A DNA stretch of 64,000 nt, taken from UBA5109 sp964606735. Its GTDB lineage: Bacteria > Pseudomonadota > Gammaproteobacteria > Pseudomonadales > Pseudohongiellaceae. Location: contig CAZSHI010000002.1 in assembly GCA_964606735.1 (NCBI GenBank), positions 62,001 to 126,000 of the forward strand. The letters are read 5' to 3'. How positions within the stretch are numbered: the stretch's first letter is position 1; the number at the start of each line of letters is the position of its first letter. Position numbers and translations under genes: made by a program. The notes beneath the pieces were generated by a model. That model was not told the origin of the DNA, did no database searches, and saw only the letters and a program-made list of their open reading frames with translations. Below are positions 31,534 to 41,076 of this stretch, in pieces.

Positions 31534-32264
31534 GCTGCTGTCTCAAGCGCTGTTTTCTGCGCATCCAGCAAACGTTGTATACCAGCCTGAGCGAGGCTTA
31601 TCATCTTGTTCAGCTCCTCTGCGCTGAACTCTCCGTCTTCCCCTGTACCCTGGATTTCTATAAAACCACCACTGTCCGTCATTACCACATTCATATCAGT
31701 CTCGGCGCTGGAATCCTCCTGGTAATCAAGATCCAGTACCGGCACACCCTTGACGATACCGACAGAGATCGAAGCTATCATCTGTTTGAGCGGACTCTGT
31801 TTGAGCAGGCCTCGTTCCTGCATCACGGCAAGCGCATCGACCAGCGCGACACATGCCCCGGTAATGGAAGCGGTGCGCGTGCCACCATCAGCCTGAATCA
31901 CATCACAATCCAACTTGATGGTGTTCTCTCCCAGCAACTTCATATCCACCGCAGCCCGCAATGCCCGCCCAATCAGTCGCTGAATCTCCTGGGTACGGCC
32001 GCTTTGTTTGCCGCGGGCCGCTTCCCGGTCCATACGGCTGCCGGTTGAGCGCGGCAGCATTCCGTATTCAGCTGTGACCCAGCCCTTGCCCTTGCCTTTC
32101 AGAAAGCGCGGGACCGACTCCTCCACGCTGGCAGTGCACAGAACCTTGGTGTCCCCAAACTCGACCAGAACGGAGCCTTCAGCATGTTTGGTGTAATGGC
32201 GCGTGATCTGTATTTCTCTTAACTGGTCCGCTGCTCTGCCGCTGGGACGAATTGATTCAGACAT
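31530..32264 (-). CDS. rph: ribonuclease PH
   Basis: The 244-residue protein matches RNase PH: RPSGRAADQLREIQITRHYTKHAEGS, VLVEFGDTKVLCTASVEE, TAEYGMLPRSTGSRMDREAARGKQSGRTQEIQRLIGRALR and LDCDVIQADGGTRTASITGA. It trims tRNA 3' ends with phosphate. Divergent from yicC across 150 bp. Length is slightly over the usual 238, with a short alanine-rich C-terminal tail. Confidence 0.96.
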   Translation of the reverse strand: MSESIRPSGRAADQLREIQITRHYTKHAEGSVLVEFGDTKVLCTASVEESVPRFLKGKGKGWVTAEYGMLPRSTGSRMDREAARGKQSGRTQEIQRLIGRALRAAVDMKLLGENTIKLDCDVIQADGGTRTASITGACVALVDALAVMQERGLLKQSPLKQMIASISVGIVKGVPVLDLDYQEDSSAETDMNVVMTDSGGFIEIQGTGEDGEFSAEELNKMISLAQAGIQRLLDAQKTALETAA

Positions 32265-32353
32265 TAACTTCTCCGTCTTTGATGAACTTCACAGGCAAGT
32301 CTTCCCTCCTGCTAGAGCCATTGTAAAGGCTGAACATGTATCAGCAAATGAAT

Positions 32354-32382
32354 TTTATAAAATACGGTAAATCCGCTATAGT
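32354..32382 (+). promoter_or_regulatory. promoter upstream of yicC
   Basis: TTTATA (32354-32359) and TATAGT (32377-32382) with a 17-bp spacer, matching the sigma70 consensus in four and five of six bases. It is 33 bp upstream of the yicC start and would transcribe yicC-gmk. Confidence 0.6.
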
Positions 32383-32414
32383 GCTGCCTTATTTCAGACA
32401 GGTAGTACAGGCCC

Positions 32415-33278
32415 ATGACGCAAAGCATGACCGCTTTTGCCCGGCAACAGGCAGACTATGACTGGGGAACGCTGGTCTGGGAAATCCGCTCTGTCAATCA
32501 CCGTTATCTTGAGGCCAGTGTCCGCCTGCCGGAATCTTTTCGTGAAGTGGAAATGCAGTGCCGGGAGCAGATTCGCTCTTGCCTTAAACGTGGCAAGGTG
32601 GATGCCCAGCTAAAGTTCACTCCCAATCTCGGCATTAGCAAAATTAAGCTCAATGAAGAACTCCTTCTGCAGCTCAAGACGGCTCAGCGAGACATCTCAA
32701 CACAGATTCCCGATCTGGCCCAGCCGAGCAGCCTGGATATCCTGCGCTGGCCGGGAATGATTGAGGATACAGGCCAGGACGCTGAGGACATCAAGCCTGC
32801 TCTGATGACGCTGTTCAAGCTATGTCTGGATGCCCTGCAGCAACAGCGCGCCAAGGAAGGTCAGCAATTGCAGGCATTTGTCAGCCAGCGCTTGGATGCC
32901 ATCGCCACAATTATTGCCGACATCAAACAGGCCATGCCGCAGATTCTCAAGGCCCAGCAGGAGCGGCTCAAAGAAACGCTCAGTGAAATGCTGGAACAGC
33001 TCGATGAAACCCGTCTTGAACAGGAAATTGTCATGCTGGCTCAAAAAGCGGACATCTCCGAGGAAACTGACCGCCTGGAAGCGCATCTGGAGGAAGTCCG
33101 CAAGGCGCTCAAGCAAAAAGACGCCGTTGGCCGCAAGCTGGATTTCCTGATGCAGGAACTCAACCGGGAAGCCAATACCATTTGCTCCAAGGCGGTGGTG
33201 ATCGATACCACGCTGAATGCGGTAGAACTCAAAGTGCTGATTGAACAGATGCGTGAACAGATTCAGAACATCGAATAG
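32415..33278 (+). CDS. yicC: YicC-family endoribonuclease-like protein
   Basis: A 287-residue protein of the YicC/YloC family: MTQSMTAFARQQ, WEIRSVNHRYLEASVRLPESFREVE, and the C-terminal DRLEAHLEEVRKALKQKDAVGRKLDFLMQELNREANTICSKA. YicC of E. coli is an RNase that affects small RNA RyhB; the family is widely conserved and located near gmk. The stop is followed 4 bp later by the gmk start, so they form an operon with rpoZ downstream. The coiled-coil middle (about 150-230) is typical. Confidence 0.95.
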   Translation: MTQSMTAFARQQADYDWGTLVWEIRSVNHRYLEASVRLPESFREVEMQCREQIRSCLKRGKVDAQLKFTPNLGISKIKLNEELLLQLKTAQRDISTQIPDLAQPSSLDILRWPGMIEDTGQDAEDIKPALMTLFKLCLDALQQQRAKEGQQLQAFVSQRLDAIATIIADIKQAMPQILKAQQERLKETLSEMLEQLDETRLEQEIVMLAQKADISEETDRLEAHLEEVRKALKQKDAVGRKLDFLMQELNREANTICSKAVVIDTTLNAVELKVLIEQMREQIQNIE

Positions 33279-33282
33279 CAAC

Positions 33283-33912
33283 ATGCAAAGTGGATCCCTG
33301 TTTCTGATTTCTGCTCCCTCCGGTGCCGGCAAAACCTCTTTGGTAAAAGCTGCCCTGGATGCTGCTGCTCAGGATCCCGACAATAAACTCTGCGTCTCCG
33401 TTTCTTACACAACTCGCCCAAAAAGAGAGCTTGAAGTCGAGGGTGTCAATTATCACTTCGTCAGTCAGGAGAGCTTCAAGGCCATGCAGGCTAAGGGTGA
33501 TTTTCTGGAAAGCGCTCTGGTATTTGGTAATTATTACGGAACTTCCCGTGCCTGGGTGGAAGAACGTTTGCGTAATGGCTGGCATGTCATTCTGGAAATA
33601 GACTGGCAGGGCGCTGAACAAATCAAAAAACTCATTCCTGAGGCGCTGGGCATTTTTATTCTACCGCCCTCACTGGATACTCTGCGTAAACGACTACAAA
33701 GCCGGGCCCAGGATGAACCCGAGATCATTGAACAACGTATGGCCGAGGCCATAAGTGAAATATCCCACTATCAGCTGGCTGATTACCTGCTGATTAACGA
33801 TGATTTCGAGCAAGCCGTCGCGCAGTTGCTGCTTATTTTCAAGGGCCAGTATCAGCCTTCCGCCGGGGATCTCAGCCGTCAACAGCAGCTGATTGAAAAC
33901 CTGCTACCATAA
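33283..33912 (+). CDS. gmk: guanylate kinase
   Basis: ATG 33283 is the start that gives the usual N-terminus (MQSGSLFLISAPSGAGKTSL); the frame open from 33241 overlaps yicC. The 209-residue product has the Walker A loop SAPSGAGKTS, SYTTRPKRELEVEGVNYHFVSQESF for GMP binding, and the lid RSRAQDEPEIIEQR-like region. It phosphorylates GMP to GDP. It is part of the yicC-gmk-rpoZ-spoT group. Confidence 0.96.
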   Translation: MQSGSLFLISAPSGAGKTSLVKAALDAAAQDPDNKLCVSVSYTTRPKRELEVEGVNYHFVSQESFKAMQAKGDFLESALVFGNYYGTSRAWVEERLRNGWHVILEIDWQGAEQIKKLIPEALGIFILPPSLDTLRKRLQSRAQDEPEIIEQRMAEAISEISHYQLADYLLINDDFEQAVAQLLLIFKGQYQPSAGDLSRQQQLIENLLP

Positions 33913-33927
33913 TCCTGGCAAAACTCT

Positions 33928-33933
33928 TATAAT
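33928..33933 (+). promoter_or_regulatory. -10 element upstream of rpoZ
   Basis: TATAAT 15 bp after the gmk stop and 88 bp before rpoZ. No good -35 is visible at the right distance. Could provide separate expression of rpoZ-spoT. Confidence 0.4.
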
Positions 33934-34021
33934 TGCCGACCCTGTAAAAACAGGCAACCCATTGCATAACAGGCCTCTTTATTAGCTTAATTAGCTTAGC
34001 GGCCGCAACAGGACAGGAACC

Positions 34022-34396
34022 ATGGCACGTATTACTGTAGAAGATTGTTTACATAATGTTGAGAACCGCTTTGAGCTGGTCATGGTTGCCAGCAAGCGCG
34101 CCCGTCAAATCCAGACCGGTGGCAAAGAGCCAATGGTGTCAGAGGATAATGACAAGCCGACGGTTCTGGCTCTGCGTGAAATTGCTGCAGGCCTTGTAGC
34201 CCGTGATATTTTGATTGATACTCGTGAAGAAGAGATGGGACACGGTGTTGCACTGGCTGAGGAAGCAGAACAATTCGCTGCCCAGTCCAGACACGATATT
34301 TCCATTGAGGATGCCATGGGTGCCGAGCTGCTTGCTGAAGAAAATCAAGACGACGCGCCTGCTGCAGATCCCGAGGTCGACAGCGAAGAGCAGTAA
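34022..34396 (+). CDS. rpoZ: RNA polymerase omega subunit with acidic C-terminal extension
   Basis: The first 70 residues are typical omega: MARITVEDCLHNVENRFELVMVASKRARQI and NDKPTVLALREIAAGLV. Omega helps fold and stabilise beta' and, in gammaproteobacteria, forms part of ppGpp site 1. The protein is 124 residues versus about 91 in E. coli; the additional tail is acidic and Ala/Glu/Asp-rich (EENQDDAPAADPEVDSEEQ) and likely disordered. spoT follows after 63 bp. Confidence 0.95.
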   Translation: MARITVEDCLHNVENRFELVMVASKRARQIQTGGKEPMVSEDNDKPTVLALREIAAGLVARDILIDTREEEMGHGVALAEEAEQFAAQSRHDISIEDAMGAELLAEENQDDAPAADPEVDSEEQ

Positions 34397-34406
34397 GCAC
34401 TCGCAT

Positions 34407-34440
34407 AAGCCTCTGTTCCTTTCTCCACGGAGGCTTTTAT
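34407..34440 (+). terminator. weak terminator or attenuator between rpoZ and spoT
   Basis: 7-bp stem AAGCCTC/GAGGCTT (34407-34413 with 34430-34436) with a 16-base loop, followed by TTAT. The large loop and short T tract make it weak; it may just reduce read-through into spoT. Confidence 0.4.
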
Positions 34441-34459
34441 CAGTAACGAAACCATAGAC

Positions 34460-36556
34460 ATGCTGGCACAGAGCCTGGCCGAGTATCTAGAACCGGCCCA
34501 GGTAAATCTCGTGCGTCGCGCTTATTTTTTCGCCGAGCAGGCCCATGATGGCCAGCAACGCATGTCAGGTGCTCCATATGTTACTCATCCTCTGGCTGTG
34601 GCCTGCATTTTGCGTGAAATGCACATGGATCATCAGAGCATGGCTGCTGCCATGTTGCACGATGTTATAGAAGATACCGGCATTCCACGGCAGGCAATTG
34701 CAAACCAGTTTGGCCAGGCAGTGGCCGAGCTGGTGGATGGTGTCAGTAAACTGAACCGCATTGAATTCAGTACTCGCGCCGAAGCACAGGCGGAAAATTT
34801 CCAGAAAATGGCGCTTGCCATGGCCAAGGACATCCGTGTCGTACTGGTCAAACTCGCCGACCGTCTGCACAACATGCGCACCCTGACCGCGCTGAAACCG
34901 GAAAAACAACGTCGAATTGCCCGGGAAACGCTTGAAATTTATGCGCCAATCGCCAACCGCCTTGGCATGAACAATACCCGAGTAGAGCTGGAACAACTGG
35001 GCTTCGAGGCCCTGTATCCGATGCGGGCACGGCGTCTGGAAGCCGCTGTTAAAAGCATTACCGGCCATCGCAAGGAAATCGTTGCGCAGATTGAGTCTGC
35101 CTTAAGCGCCTGCCTGCAGCGTGAGAATTTGCCAGGACGGGTAATCGGTCGGGAAAAGCATATCTATAGCATTTACAAAAAAATGCGTGAAAAGCGCATC
35201 TCCTTTCGGGAAATGACCGATGTTTTTGCTTTCCGCATCGTAACTGACGAAGTGGATACCTGTTACCGCATTCTGGGTGCCGTCCATAATCTGTACAAGC
35301 CGGTACCCGGCCGTTTCAAGGATTACATTGCCATTCCCAAGGTTAATGGCTATCAGTCCCTGCATACCACCTTGTTCAGTATCCATGGCATCTCCATTGA
35401 AATCCAGATTCGCACGGAAGATATGGAAGCCATGGCCAATAACGGTATTGCCGCTCACTGGCTCTACAAATCCAGCAGTGAAATGCCCAATCAAAGCCAT
35501 ATCCGTGCCCGCCAGTGGGTACAGGACCTGCTGGAAATGCAGGAGCAGGCCGGAAATTCACAAGAATTTATCGAACACGTTAAAACCGATCTTTTCCCGG
35601 ATGAAATTTATGTCTTTACCCCCAAGGGGGCTATTCTCGAACTACCCTCGGGCTCTACTGCTGTCGATTTTGCCTATGCGGTGCATACGGACGTTGGCAA
35701 TGCCTGTGTTGCCTGCCGCATCAATCGGCAGCTGGCCCCTCTGAGCCAGCCGCTGCAAAGTGGTCAGACCGTGGAGATTATCGCTTCGGGAGCGCATCCA
35801 AATCCGGCCTGGCTTAATTTTGTTGTTTCCGGCAAGGCTCGCAGTAATATTCGACACTATCTGAAAAATCAGCGTCGCTCTGAAGCCATTACGCTGGGAC
35901 GTCGACTGCTCAACAAAACGCTCGCTGGATTTGGTTATAACCTGTCAAATCTTCCCAAAGACAAAGTCGGCGGCCTGTTGGAAGAAACTGATTTTGATGT
36001 GCTGGATGACTTGCTGGAAGATATCGGTCTCGGCAACCGCATGGCCTACATAGTAGCCCGCCGTTTATTGCCTGAAGAAGACAGTTCTCGCCCCTCACCC
36101 GGTGAAAAAGATATTGCCCTGGCAATTCATGGCAACGAAGGCATGGTAATGTCATTCGCCAAATGTTGCCATCCGATTCCCGGCGACCCGATTGTCGGTT
36201 ACGTTTCTTCCGGACGCGGCATGATCGTGCATGTTGAAAGTTGCAACAATGTGGCGGAAATTCTCAATGACCCGAAAAAACACCTGGCGCTTCGCTGGGA
36301 TCCGGGCGTGGAAGGAGAGTTCCCGGTTGAGCTACGTATCGAGCTTGAGCATCAGCGCGGCATGATTGCCACACTGGCAAATACCGTGACTGCCTGTGAA
36401 GCAAACATTGAAAAAATCAGTACGGCTGATCGTGATGCACAGTTCAGTATCGTTAATCTTACGGTCAACGTTCGTAACCGCATTCATCTGGCCCGGGTTA
36501 TGAAACGCGTGCGTGTTATCCGGACCGTCAGCAAGGTTAGCCGCATCAAGAACTGA
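34460..36556 (+). CDS. spoT: bifunctional (p)ppGpp synthetase/hydrolase SpoT
   Basis: A 698-residue RelA/SpoT-family protein. HD hydrolase domain (about 45-150) with the signature HDVIEDT and KLADRLHNMRTL; synthetase domain (about 225-340) with REKHIYSIYKKMREKRISF and DYIAIPKVNGYQSLHT; TGS domain (about 385-445: YVFTPKGAILELPSGSTAVDFAYAVH); C-terminal ACT region. The intact HD and synthetase motifs argue for both degradation and synthesis of the alarmone. Its 3' end overlaps a convergent GGDEF/EAL gene by 11 bp. The recG gene is downstream, as usual, but the ridA gene often found between them is missing. Confidence 0.96.
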   Translation: MLAQSLAEYLEPAQVNLVRRAYFFAEQAHDGQQRMSGAPYVTHPLAVACILREMHMDHQSMAAAMLHDVIEDTGIPRQAIANQFGQAVAELVDGVSKLNRIEFSTRAEAQAENFQKMALAMAKDIRVVLVKLADRLHNMRTLTALKPEKQRRIARETLEIYAPIANRLGMNNTRVELEQLGFEALYPMRARRLEAAVKSITGHRKEIVAQIESALSACLQRENLPGRVIGREKHIYSIYKKMREKRISFREMTDVFAFRIVTDEVDTCYRILGAVHNLYKPVPGRFKDYIAIPKVNGYQSLHTTLFSIHGISIEIQIRTEDMEAMANNGIAAHWLYKSSSEMPNQSHIRARQWVQDLLEMQEQAGNSQEFIEHVKTDLFPDEIYVFTPKGAILELPSGSTAVDFAYAVHTDVGNACVACRINRQLAPLSQPLQSGQTVEIIASGAHPNPAWLNFVVSGKARSNIRHYLKNQRRSEAITLGRRLLNKTLAGFGYNLSNLPKDKVGGLLEETDFDVLDDLLEDIGLGNRMAYIVARRLLPEEDSSRPSPGEKDIALAIHGNEGMVMSFAKCCHPIPGDPIVGYVSSGRGMIVHVESCNNVAEILNDPKKHLALRWDPGVEGEFPVELRIELEHQRGMIATLANTVTACEANIEKISTADRDAQFSIVNLTVNVRNRIHLARVMKRVRVIRTVSKVSRIKN

Positions 36557-38696
36557 GCTTATGCTGCTCTAAGAGCTGCCTGGTAGACTGAATAAACTTC
36601 CTGACTTCATCTGCCGGCACTCCCTGACTGAACACATAACCCTGTACTACCGGGCATTTCAACTGCTGCAAATAACGCAGCTGATATTCCTGCTCAACGC
36701 CTTCAGCAACCATTTCCAGACCCAGCCCCCGAGACATATGTGCAATCGCCTCGATGATAGACCGGTCTGTTTCTTCTTCCATATCCTGAATAAAACTGCG
36801 ATCAATTTTGAGACGGTTTATTGGCAGTTTTTGCAAAAGACTCAGTGAAGAGTATCCTGTGCCAAAATCATCAATGGCAATATGAATGCCGGCTTCGTGC
36901 AACTGTTTCATTTTATTGATGGTGTTATCCATATCATGTATCAGGACACTTTCGGTGACCTCTATTTCGAAAGCCTGCAGGGGCAGCTCATGTTTTTTCA
37001 GGGCATGGATGATGTTATCGACAAAATCCTTTTGTTCTATTTCCTTGGCAGAATAATTTATCGCAACCCGCGGCAAATGAATGCCCGCCTGTTGCCAATC
37101 ACGCATATGCATTAACACTTCACCAAGTACCCAGTCTCCCAGTTCACAAATCAGAGAAGATTCCTCGGCAATTTTCAGAAAGTGAGAAGGTGACAGTAAG
37201 CCCTGTCTGGGATGATTCCAGCGTAACAGGGCTTCGAGTCCGACAACATCGCCGGTATCAATATTTATTTGCGGCTGAAAAAAAACTTCAAACTGCTTTT
37301 GCTTCAGGCCATTTCGAATTTCATTTTCCGTACTCAGCAAAAGATTGTTTTTAACGCTCATGTTATATCGGTAGCGGTGAAAATTATCCTTCCCCTGATC
37401 CTTGGTGTAATACATTGCTACATCCGAATGCTTGATCAAGGTTTCAGCGTTGTCTCCATCCTCCGGATAAACAGAAATGCCAATACTTGCTATAATATGT
37501 AACTCATAGTCATCAATATAAAAAGGCGCCTTGACGGCACCAACAATTTTACCTGCAACAGTGCGTGCATCTTCCGCACTTTCTATATTGTGAAGCAAGA
37601 CGATAAACTCATCTCCTCCCAATCGCGCCAGTGTATCGCTTTCCCGCAGGCAGGTGCCCAGGCGCTCTCCCACCAGCTTGAGCAGTCTGTCGCCAACTGA
37701 GTGGCCCAGACTGTCATTAACAATCTTGAAGCGATCCAAATCAAGAAACATGATGGCCAGCTCATGTTTTTCACGATGAGCCACCTTGATAGCATTTTTC
37801 AGTCGGTCCATGAATAAGGCTCTGTTTGGCAGACCTGTCAGGAGATCATGGTACGCTTGATAGTGAATAAGCTTTTCCGAGGCGAGTCGCTCGGTGATAT
37901 CTCTTGCAACAACATAGGCCCCTGAGAAATTTCTTTCGCCAGCTTTTTTGTCGTCATGTTCATAGACCCCGGTCGAGTTCAGCTCTATGGCAATTTTGTT
38001 TTTTCTGTTGTCCTCCTGATCATCGCTCTGTTTGCAGCGTAACCAGATTTCTTCTTCACGGGTCGCTCGGGCTCCCTCTCTACGCTCCTGAAAACAGTAA
38101 GTCGCCTGTTCAAGGCAGGATGGCTCGACAATTCTGGAATAGTGCTCACCTATTAATTCATTCTTACTGTAACCCAGTACTTCCTCGGCTCTCTTATTGG
38201 CAAACACAAAGTGCCCCTGTCTATCCACGATAAAAATTATGTCGGGTGAGCTTTCCACCATAAAGCGGTGCAGGCGTTCTGAACGTTCAAGTTTTTTTCT
38301 CAGCGATAAAAAACCCTTTTCAATTTCATACTTGCTGAGAGCTTTTTCAATCGTGTTTAAGAGATCATTAAAGACAAATGGTTTTTGTAAATAATCGAAG
38401 GCGCCAAAACGAAAAGCTTTGCTGACAACTTCAAACTCTGTGGATGAGCTGACCACGATGACTGCACTTGGTATGGCATGTTTGTTGATGAAGGCGAGTA
38501 TTTCAAGTCCGCTACTATCCGCCAGGTTGATGTCCAGCACCAGCAGGTCAAATTCCAGCTCCTGTAACATGGCCAGCCCCCGTTGGCTAGTGCTGGCTAC
38601 ATACACCTGGAAACCATGTTGCTCTAAAGACTGCTTCCCTGTGTCTATCAGGTTGGGGTCGCTGTCAATTAATAGCAGTTTTGCGGAAGCAGACAT
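36546..38696 (-). CDS. response regulator with PAS, GGDEF and EAL domains
   Basis: The 716-residue protein has a receiver domain (1-120; phospho-acceptor Asp55 in LLVLDINLAD, Lys105 in QKPF), a PAS domain (about 140-265: PDIIFIVDRQGHFVFANKRAEEVLGY), an intact GGDEF cyclase domain (360-364) with an RxxD inhibitory site (351-354) and an intact EAL phosphodiesterase domain (EAL 488-490 in GLEALLRWNHP, later TGYSSLSLLQKLPI). Motifs for both synthesis and degradation of c-di-GMP are present; net activity cannot be told. No histidine kinase is adjacent, so it is an orphan regulator. It is convergent with spoT (11-bp overlap). Confidence 0.94.
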   Translation of the reverse strand: MSASAKLLLIDSDPNLIDTGKQSLEQHGFQVYVASTSQRGLAMLQELEFDLLVLDINLADSSGLEILAFINKHAIPSAVIVVSSSTEFEVVSKAFRFGAFDYLQKPFVFNDLLNTIEKALSKYEIEKGFLSLRKKLERSERLHRFMVESSPDIIFIVDRQGHFVFANKRAEEVLGYSKNELIGEHYSRIVEPSCLEQATYCFQERREGARATREEEIWLRCKQSDDQEDNRKNKIAIELNSTGVYEHDDKKAGERNFSGAYVVARDITERLASEKLIHYQAYHDLLTGLPNRALFMDRLKNAIKVAHREKHELAIMFLDLDRFKIVNDSLGHSVGDRLLKLVGERLGTCLRESDTLARLGGDEFIVLLHNIESAEDARTVAGKIVGAVKAPFYIDDYELHIIASIGISVYPEDGDNAETLIKHSDVAMYYTKDQGKDNFHRYRYNMSVKNNLLLSTENEIRNGLKQKQFEVFFQPQINIDTGDVVGLEALLRWNHPRQGLLSPSHFLKIAEESSLICELGDWVLGEVLMHMRDWQQAGIHLPRVAINYSAKEIEQKDFVDNIIHALKKHELPLQAFEIEVTESVLIHDMDNTINKMKQLHEAGIHIAIDDFGTGYSSLSLLQKLPINRLKIDRSFIQDMEEETDRSIIEAIAHMSRGLGLEMVAEGVEQEYQLRYLQQLKCPVVQGYVFSQGVPADEVRKFIQSTRQLLEQHKLSS

Positions 38697-38957
38697 GAGG
38701 GGCTAATGAGGTGTTAGCCGAAGGTCTAAATAAAGCCTGAAGCACAGAGGCCTTTGACTGTAAACATTTGCTACAGTTTTCTGCAGTTGTAATCGACGAT
38801 GAAAATGCATGTAAGAGTCAGACCTGTTCCTTAGCGCGACTAAGCTGCATAAATTTCTGGCCTCCGCAGATTCTACCGCATGTCATGTGCCGGGTCACGG
38901 CTCGAAAGCTTATGATGATTATTAGCACCATTCCGTAAAAGTCCATAAAATAAAAGC

Positions 38958-41069
38958 ATGGCATCTCAGCATTCAGGCACTTTTTCTAAAAACTTACAGC
39001 ATCTGCCTTTAACAGCGCTAAAGGGGGTTGGCCCCGCCCTAGAAAATAAATTACACAAGCTGAATCTTTTTAACGTTCTCGACCTGGTATTTCATTTGCC
39101 TTTTCGGTATCAGGACCGCACCCGTATATGCCCCATAGCCGCGCTACAGCCTGGCCGCGATCTAGTCATTGAAGGCCACATTCTGGGTAGCGCCATTGTT
39201 TTCGGACGCCGTAGAAGCTTACTGGTAAAAATCCAGGACAACAGCGGCATTGCTAGCCTACGGTTTTTTCACTTCAGTGCTGCACAGCAAAAAACCCTGA
39301 CTGAAGGGAAACGCCTGCGATGTTTTGGCGAAGCGCGTTGGGGGCGCAGCGGCGTAGAACTTTATCATCCGGAATACAAAATTTTACAGGCCGGGGACAC
39401 TCTGCCGAACGCTGCTTATCTGACCCCAATCTATCCTGCTACTGAAGGCATGCAACAAAGCCGCTTGCGAAACATAATTGATCAGGCGCTGGCTTTATTA
39501 AAAAATAATCCGGGCTCACTGGAAGAATTGTTACCTAATGAATTATTAAGCGAGTTAAAGGCAGTGCCACTCGCGGAGGCATTAATCTTTATTCATCGGC
39601 CGCCACATGATACAGACATCGAATTGCTGGAAAGCGGCATGCACCCTTACCAGCAACGTCTGGCTTTCGAAGAGTTGCTTGCCCATTATCTTTGCCTAAG
39701 ACGACTTCGGGATCAGGCCAGAAAGGAGCGGGCGCCTAATTTGGCTTCCAGTATCAGCCTGGTCCCTGAGTTAATCAGCAGGCTTCCTTTTACGCTAACT
39801 CGTGGCCAACAACAGGCTTTCGCCGATGTCAGTCAAGATCTTTCAAGCGATGTTCCCATGCTAAGATTGATCCAGGGTGATGTCGGTTCTGGCAAAACCA
39901 TGGTTGCCCTGATGGCCGCCTTGCAAAGTGCTGAAAATAATTTCCAGGTCGCTATCATGGCGCCGACAGAAATTCTTGCCGAGCAGCATTACATCAATTT
40001 TTCAACACTGCTTGAAGGCAGCGGGCTGGAAATTTGCTTTTTAAGCGGCAAGATCAAAGGCAAGAAACGTCAGGCCGCCCTAGCTGCCATTGCCTCCGCT
40101 CAGGCACAACTAGTTGTCGGTACGCACGCCCTGTTTCAGGAAGACGTGCAATTCAAGCAATTGGGCTTGATGATCGTGGATGAGCAACACCGTTTTGGTG
40201 TCCATCAACGGCTGGCACTGCTGGAAAAAGGGCAGGGTGGCGGACAGACACCTCATCAGCTAATCATGACCGCCACGCCCATCCCGCGCACCTTGATGAT
40301 GAGCGCCTATGCTGACCTGGACTACTCCATCATTGATGAACTGCCCCCCGGGCGCACCCCGGTTAATACGGTTCTGATTGCAGACAGTCGTCGTGAGCAG
40401 GTCATAGAAAGAATTCGCCAGGCCTGTGCTGACGGGCGTCAGGCCTACTGGGTATGTACTTTGATCGAAGAATCTGATGTTCTACAGTGCCAGGCGGCTG
40501 AAGCAACTCATGCTCTGCTAGAAGAAAAGTTAAGCTCGCTCAAGGTTGGCCTGATACACGGCCGCATGAAGGCTGCCGACAAAAGTCTCATCATGAATGC
40601 CTTCAAGCGAGGAGAGTTGAATTTACTGGTTGCAACAACGGTGATAGAAGTGGGTGTTGATGTTTCCAATGCTTCCCTGATGGTGATAGAAAACCCTGAG
40701 CGTCTGGGGCTGGCACAGTTACATCAGCTCCGCGGTCGTGTCGGTCGCGGCAGTGCAGAAAGCCATTGCCTTCTGCTCTATCACCAGCCGCTTTCCGAGT
40801 TAAGCCAGCAACGTCTGAGCATCATGCGTCAAAGTCATGACGGCTTTTTTATCGCTCAGAAAGATCTGGAAATAAGAGGGCCCGGAGAAGTACTGGGTAC
40901 GCGACAAACCGGTCTAATGAACTACAAGCTGGCAGACTTGCGTCGCGATGCTCATCTACAGGAGCAGATAAAAAACTGGGCTGGACACATTAGGCAGCAC
41001 TCACCAGCTCGCATCACCCCGCTGATAGACCGCTGGCTTTCAGTTAAGCAGCAATACGGGAACGTTTAG
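38958..41069 (+). CDS. recG: ATP-dependent DNA helicase RecG
   Basis: The 703-residue helicase shows the wedge/OB domain at the N-terminus (LTALKGVGPALENKLHKL, DLVFHLPFRYQDR), then superfamily 2 motifs: RLIQGDVGSGKTMVALMAA (Walker A), MAPTEILAEQH, VDEQHRFGVHQR (DEQH), TATPIPRTL and GVDVSNASLMVIENPERLGLAQLHQLRGRVGRG. RecG reverses stalled replication forks and unwinds R-loops. Upstream 261 bp between divergent recG and the GGDEF gene hold no recognisable gene; a run of A/T-rich sequence is present. It is convergent with the transporter gene (7-bp gap). Confidence 0.96.
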   Translation: MASQHSGTFSKNLQHLPLTALKGVGPALENKLHKLNLFNVLDLVFHLPFRYQDRTRICPIAALQPGRDLVIEGHILGSAIVFGRRRSLLVKIQDNSGIASLRFFHFSAAQQKTLTEGKRLRCFGEARWGRSGVELYHPEYKILQAGDTLPNAAYLTPIYPATEGMQQSRLRNIIDQALALLKNNPGSLEELLPNELLSELKAVPLAEALIFIHRPPHDTDIELLESGMHPYQQRLAFEELLAHYLCLRRLRDQARKERAPNLASSISLVPELISRLPFTLTRGQQQAFADVSQDLSSDVPMLRLIQGDVGSGKTMVALMAALQSAENNFQVAIMAPTEILAEQHYINFSTLLEGSGLEICFLSGKIKGKKRQAALAAIASAQAQLVVGTHALFQEDVQFKQLGLMIVDEQHRFGVHQRLALLEKGQGGGQTPHQLIMTATPIPRTLMMSAYADLDYSIIDELPPGRTPVNTVLIADSRREQVIERIRQACADGRQAYWVCTLIEESDVLQCQAAEATHALLEEKLSSLKVGLIHGRMKAADKSLIMNAFKRGELNLLVATTVIEVGVDVSNASLMVIENPERLGLAQLHQLRGRVGRGSAESHCLLLYHQPLSELSQQRLSIMRQSHDGFFIAQKDLEIRGPGEVLGTRQTGLMNYKLADLRRDAHLQEQIKNWAGHIRQHSPARITPLIDRWLSVKQQYGNV

Positions 41070-41076
41070 TCAGTAT

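Noticed and set aside
38697..38957. tRNA or small RNA gene between the GGDEF gene and recG
   Set aside because: No cloverleaf or T-arm consensus can be formed and no terminator-like hairpin is visible; it is probably only a divergent promoter region.
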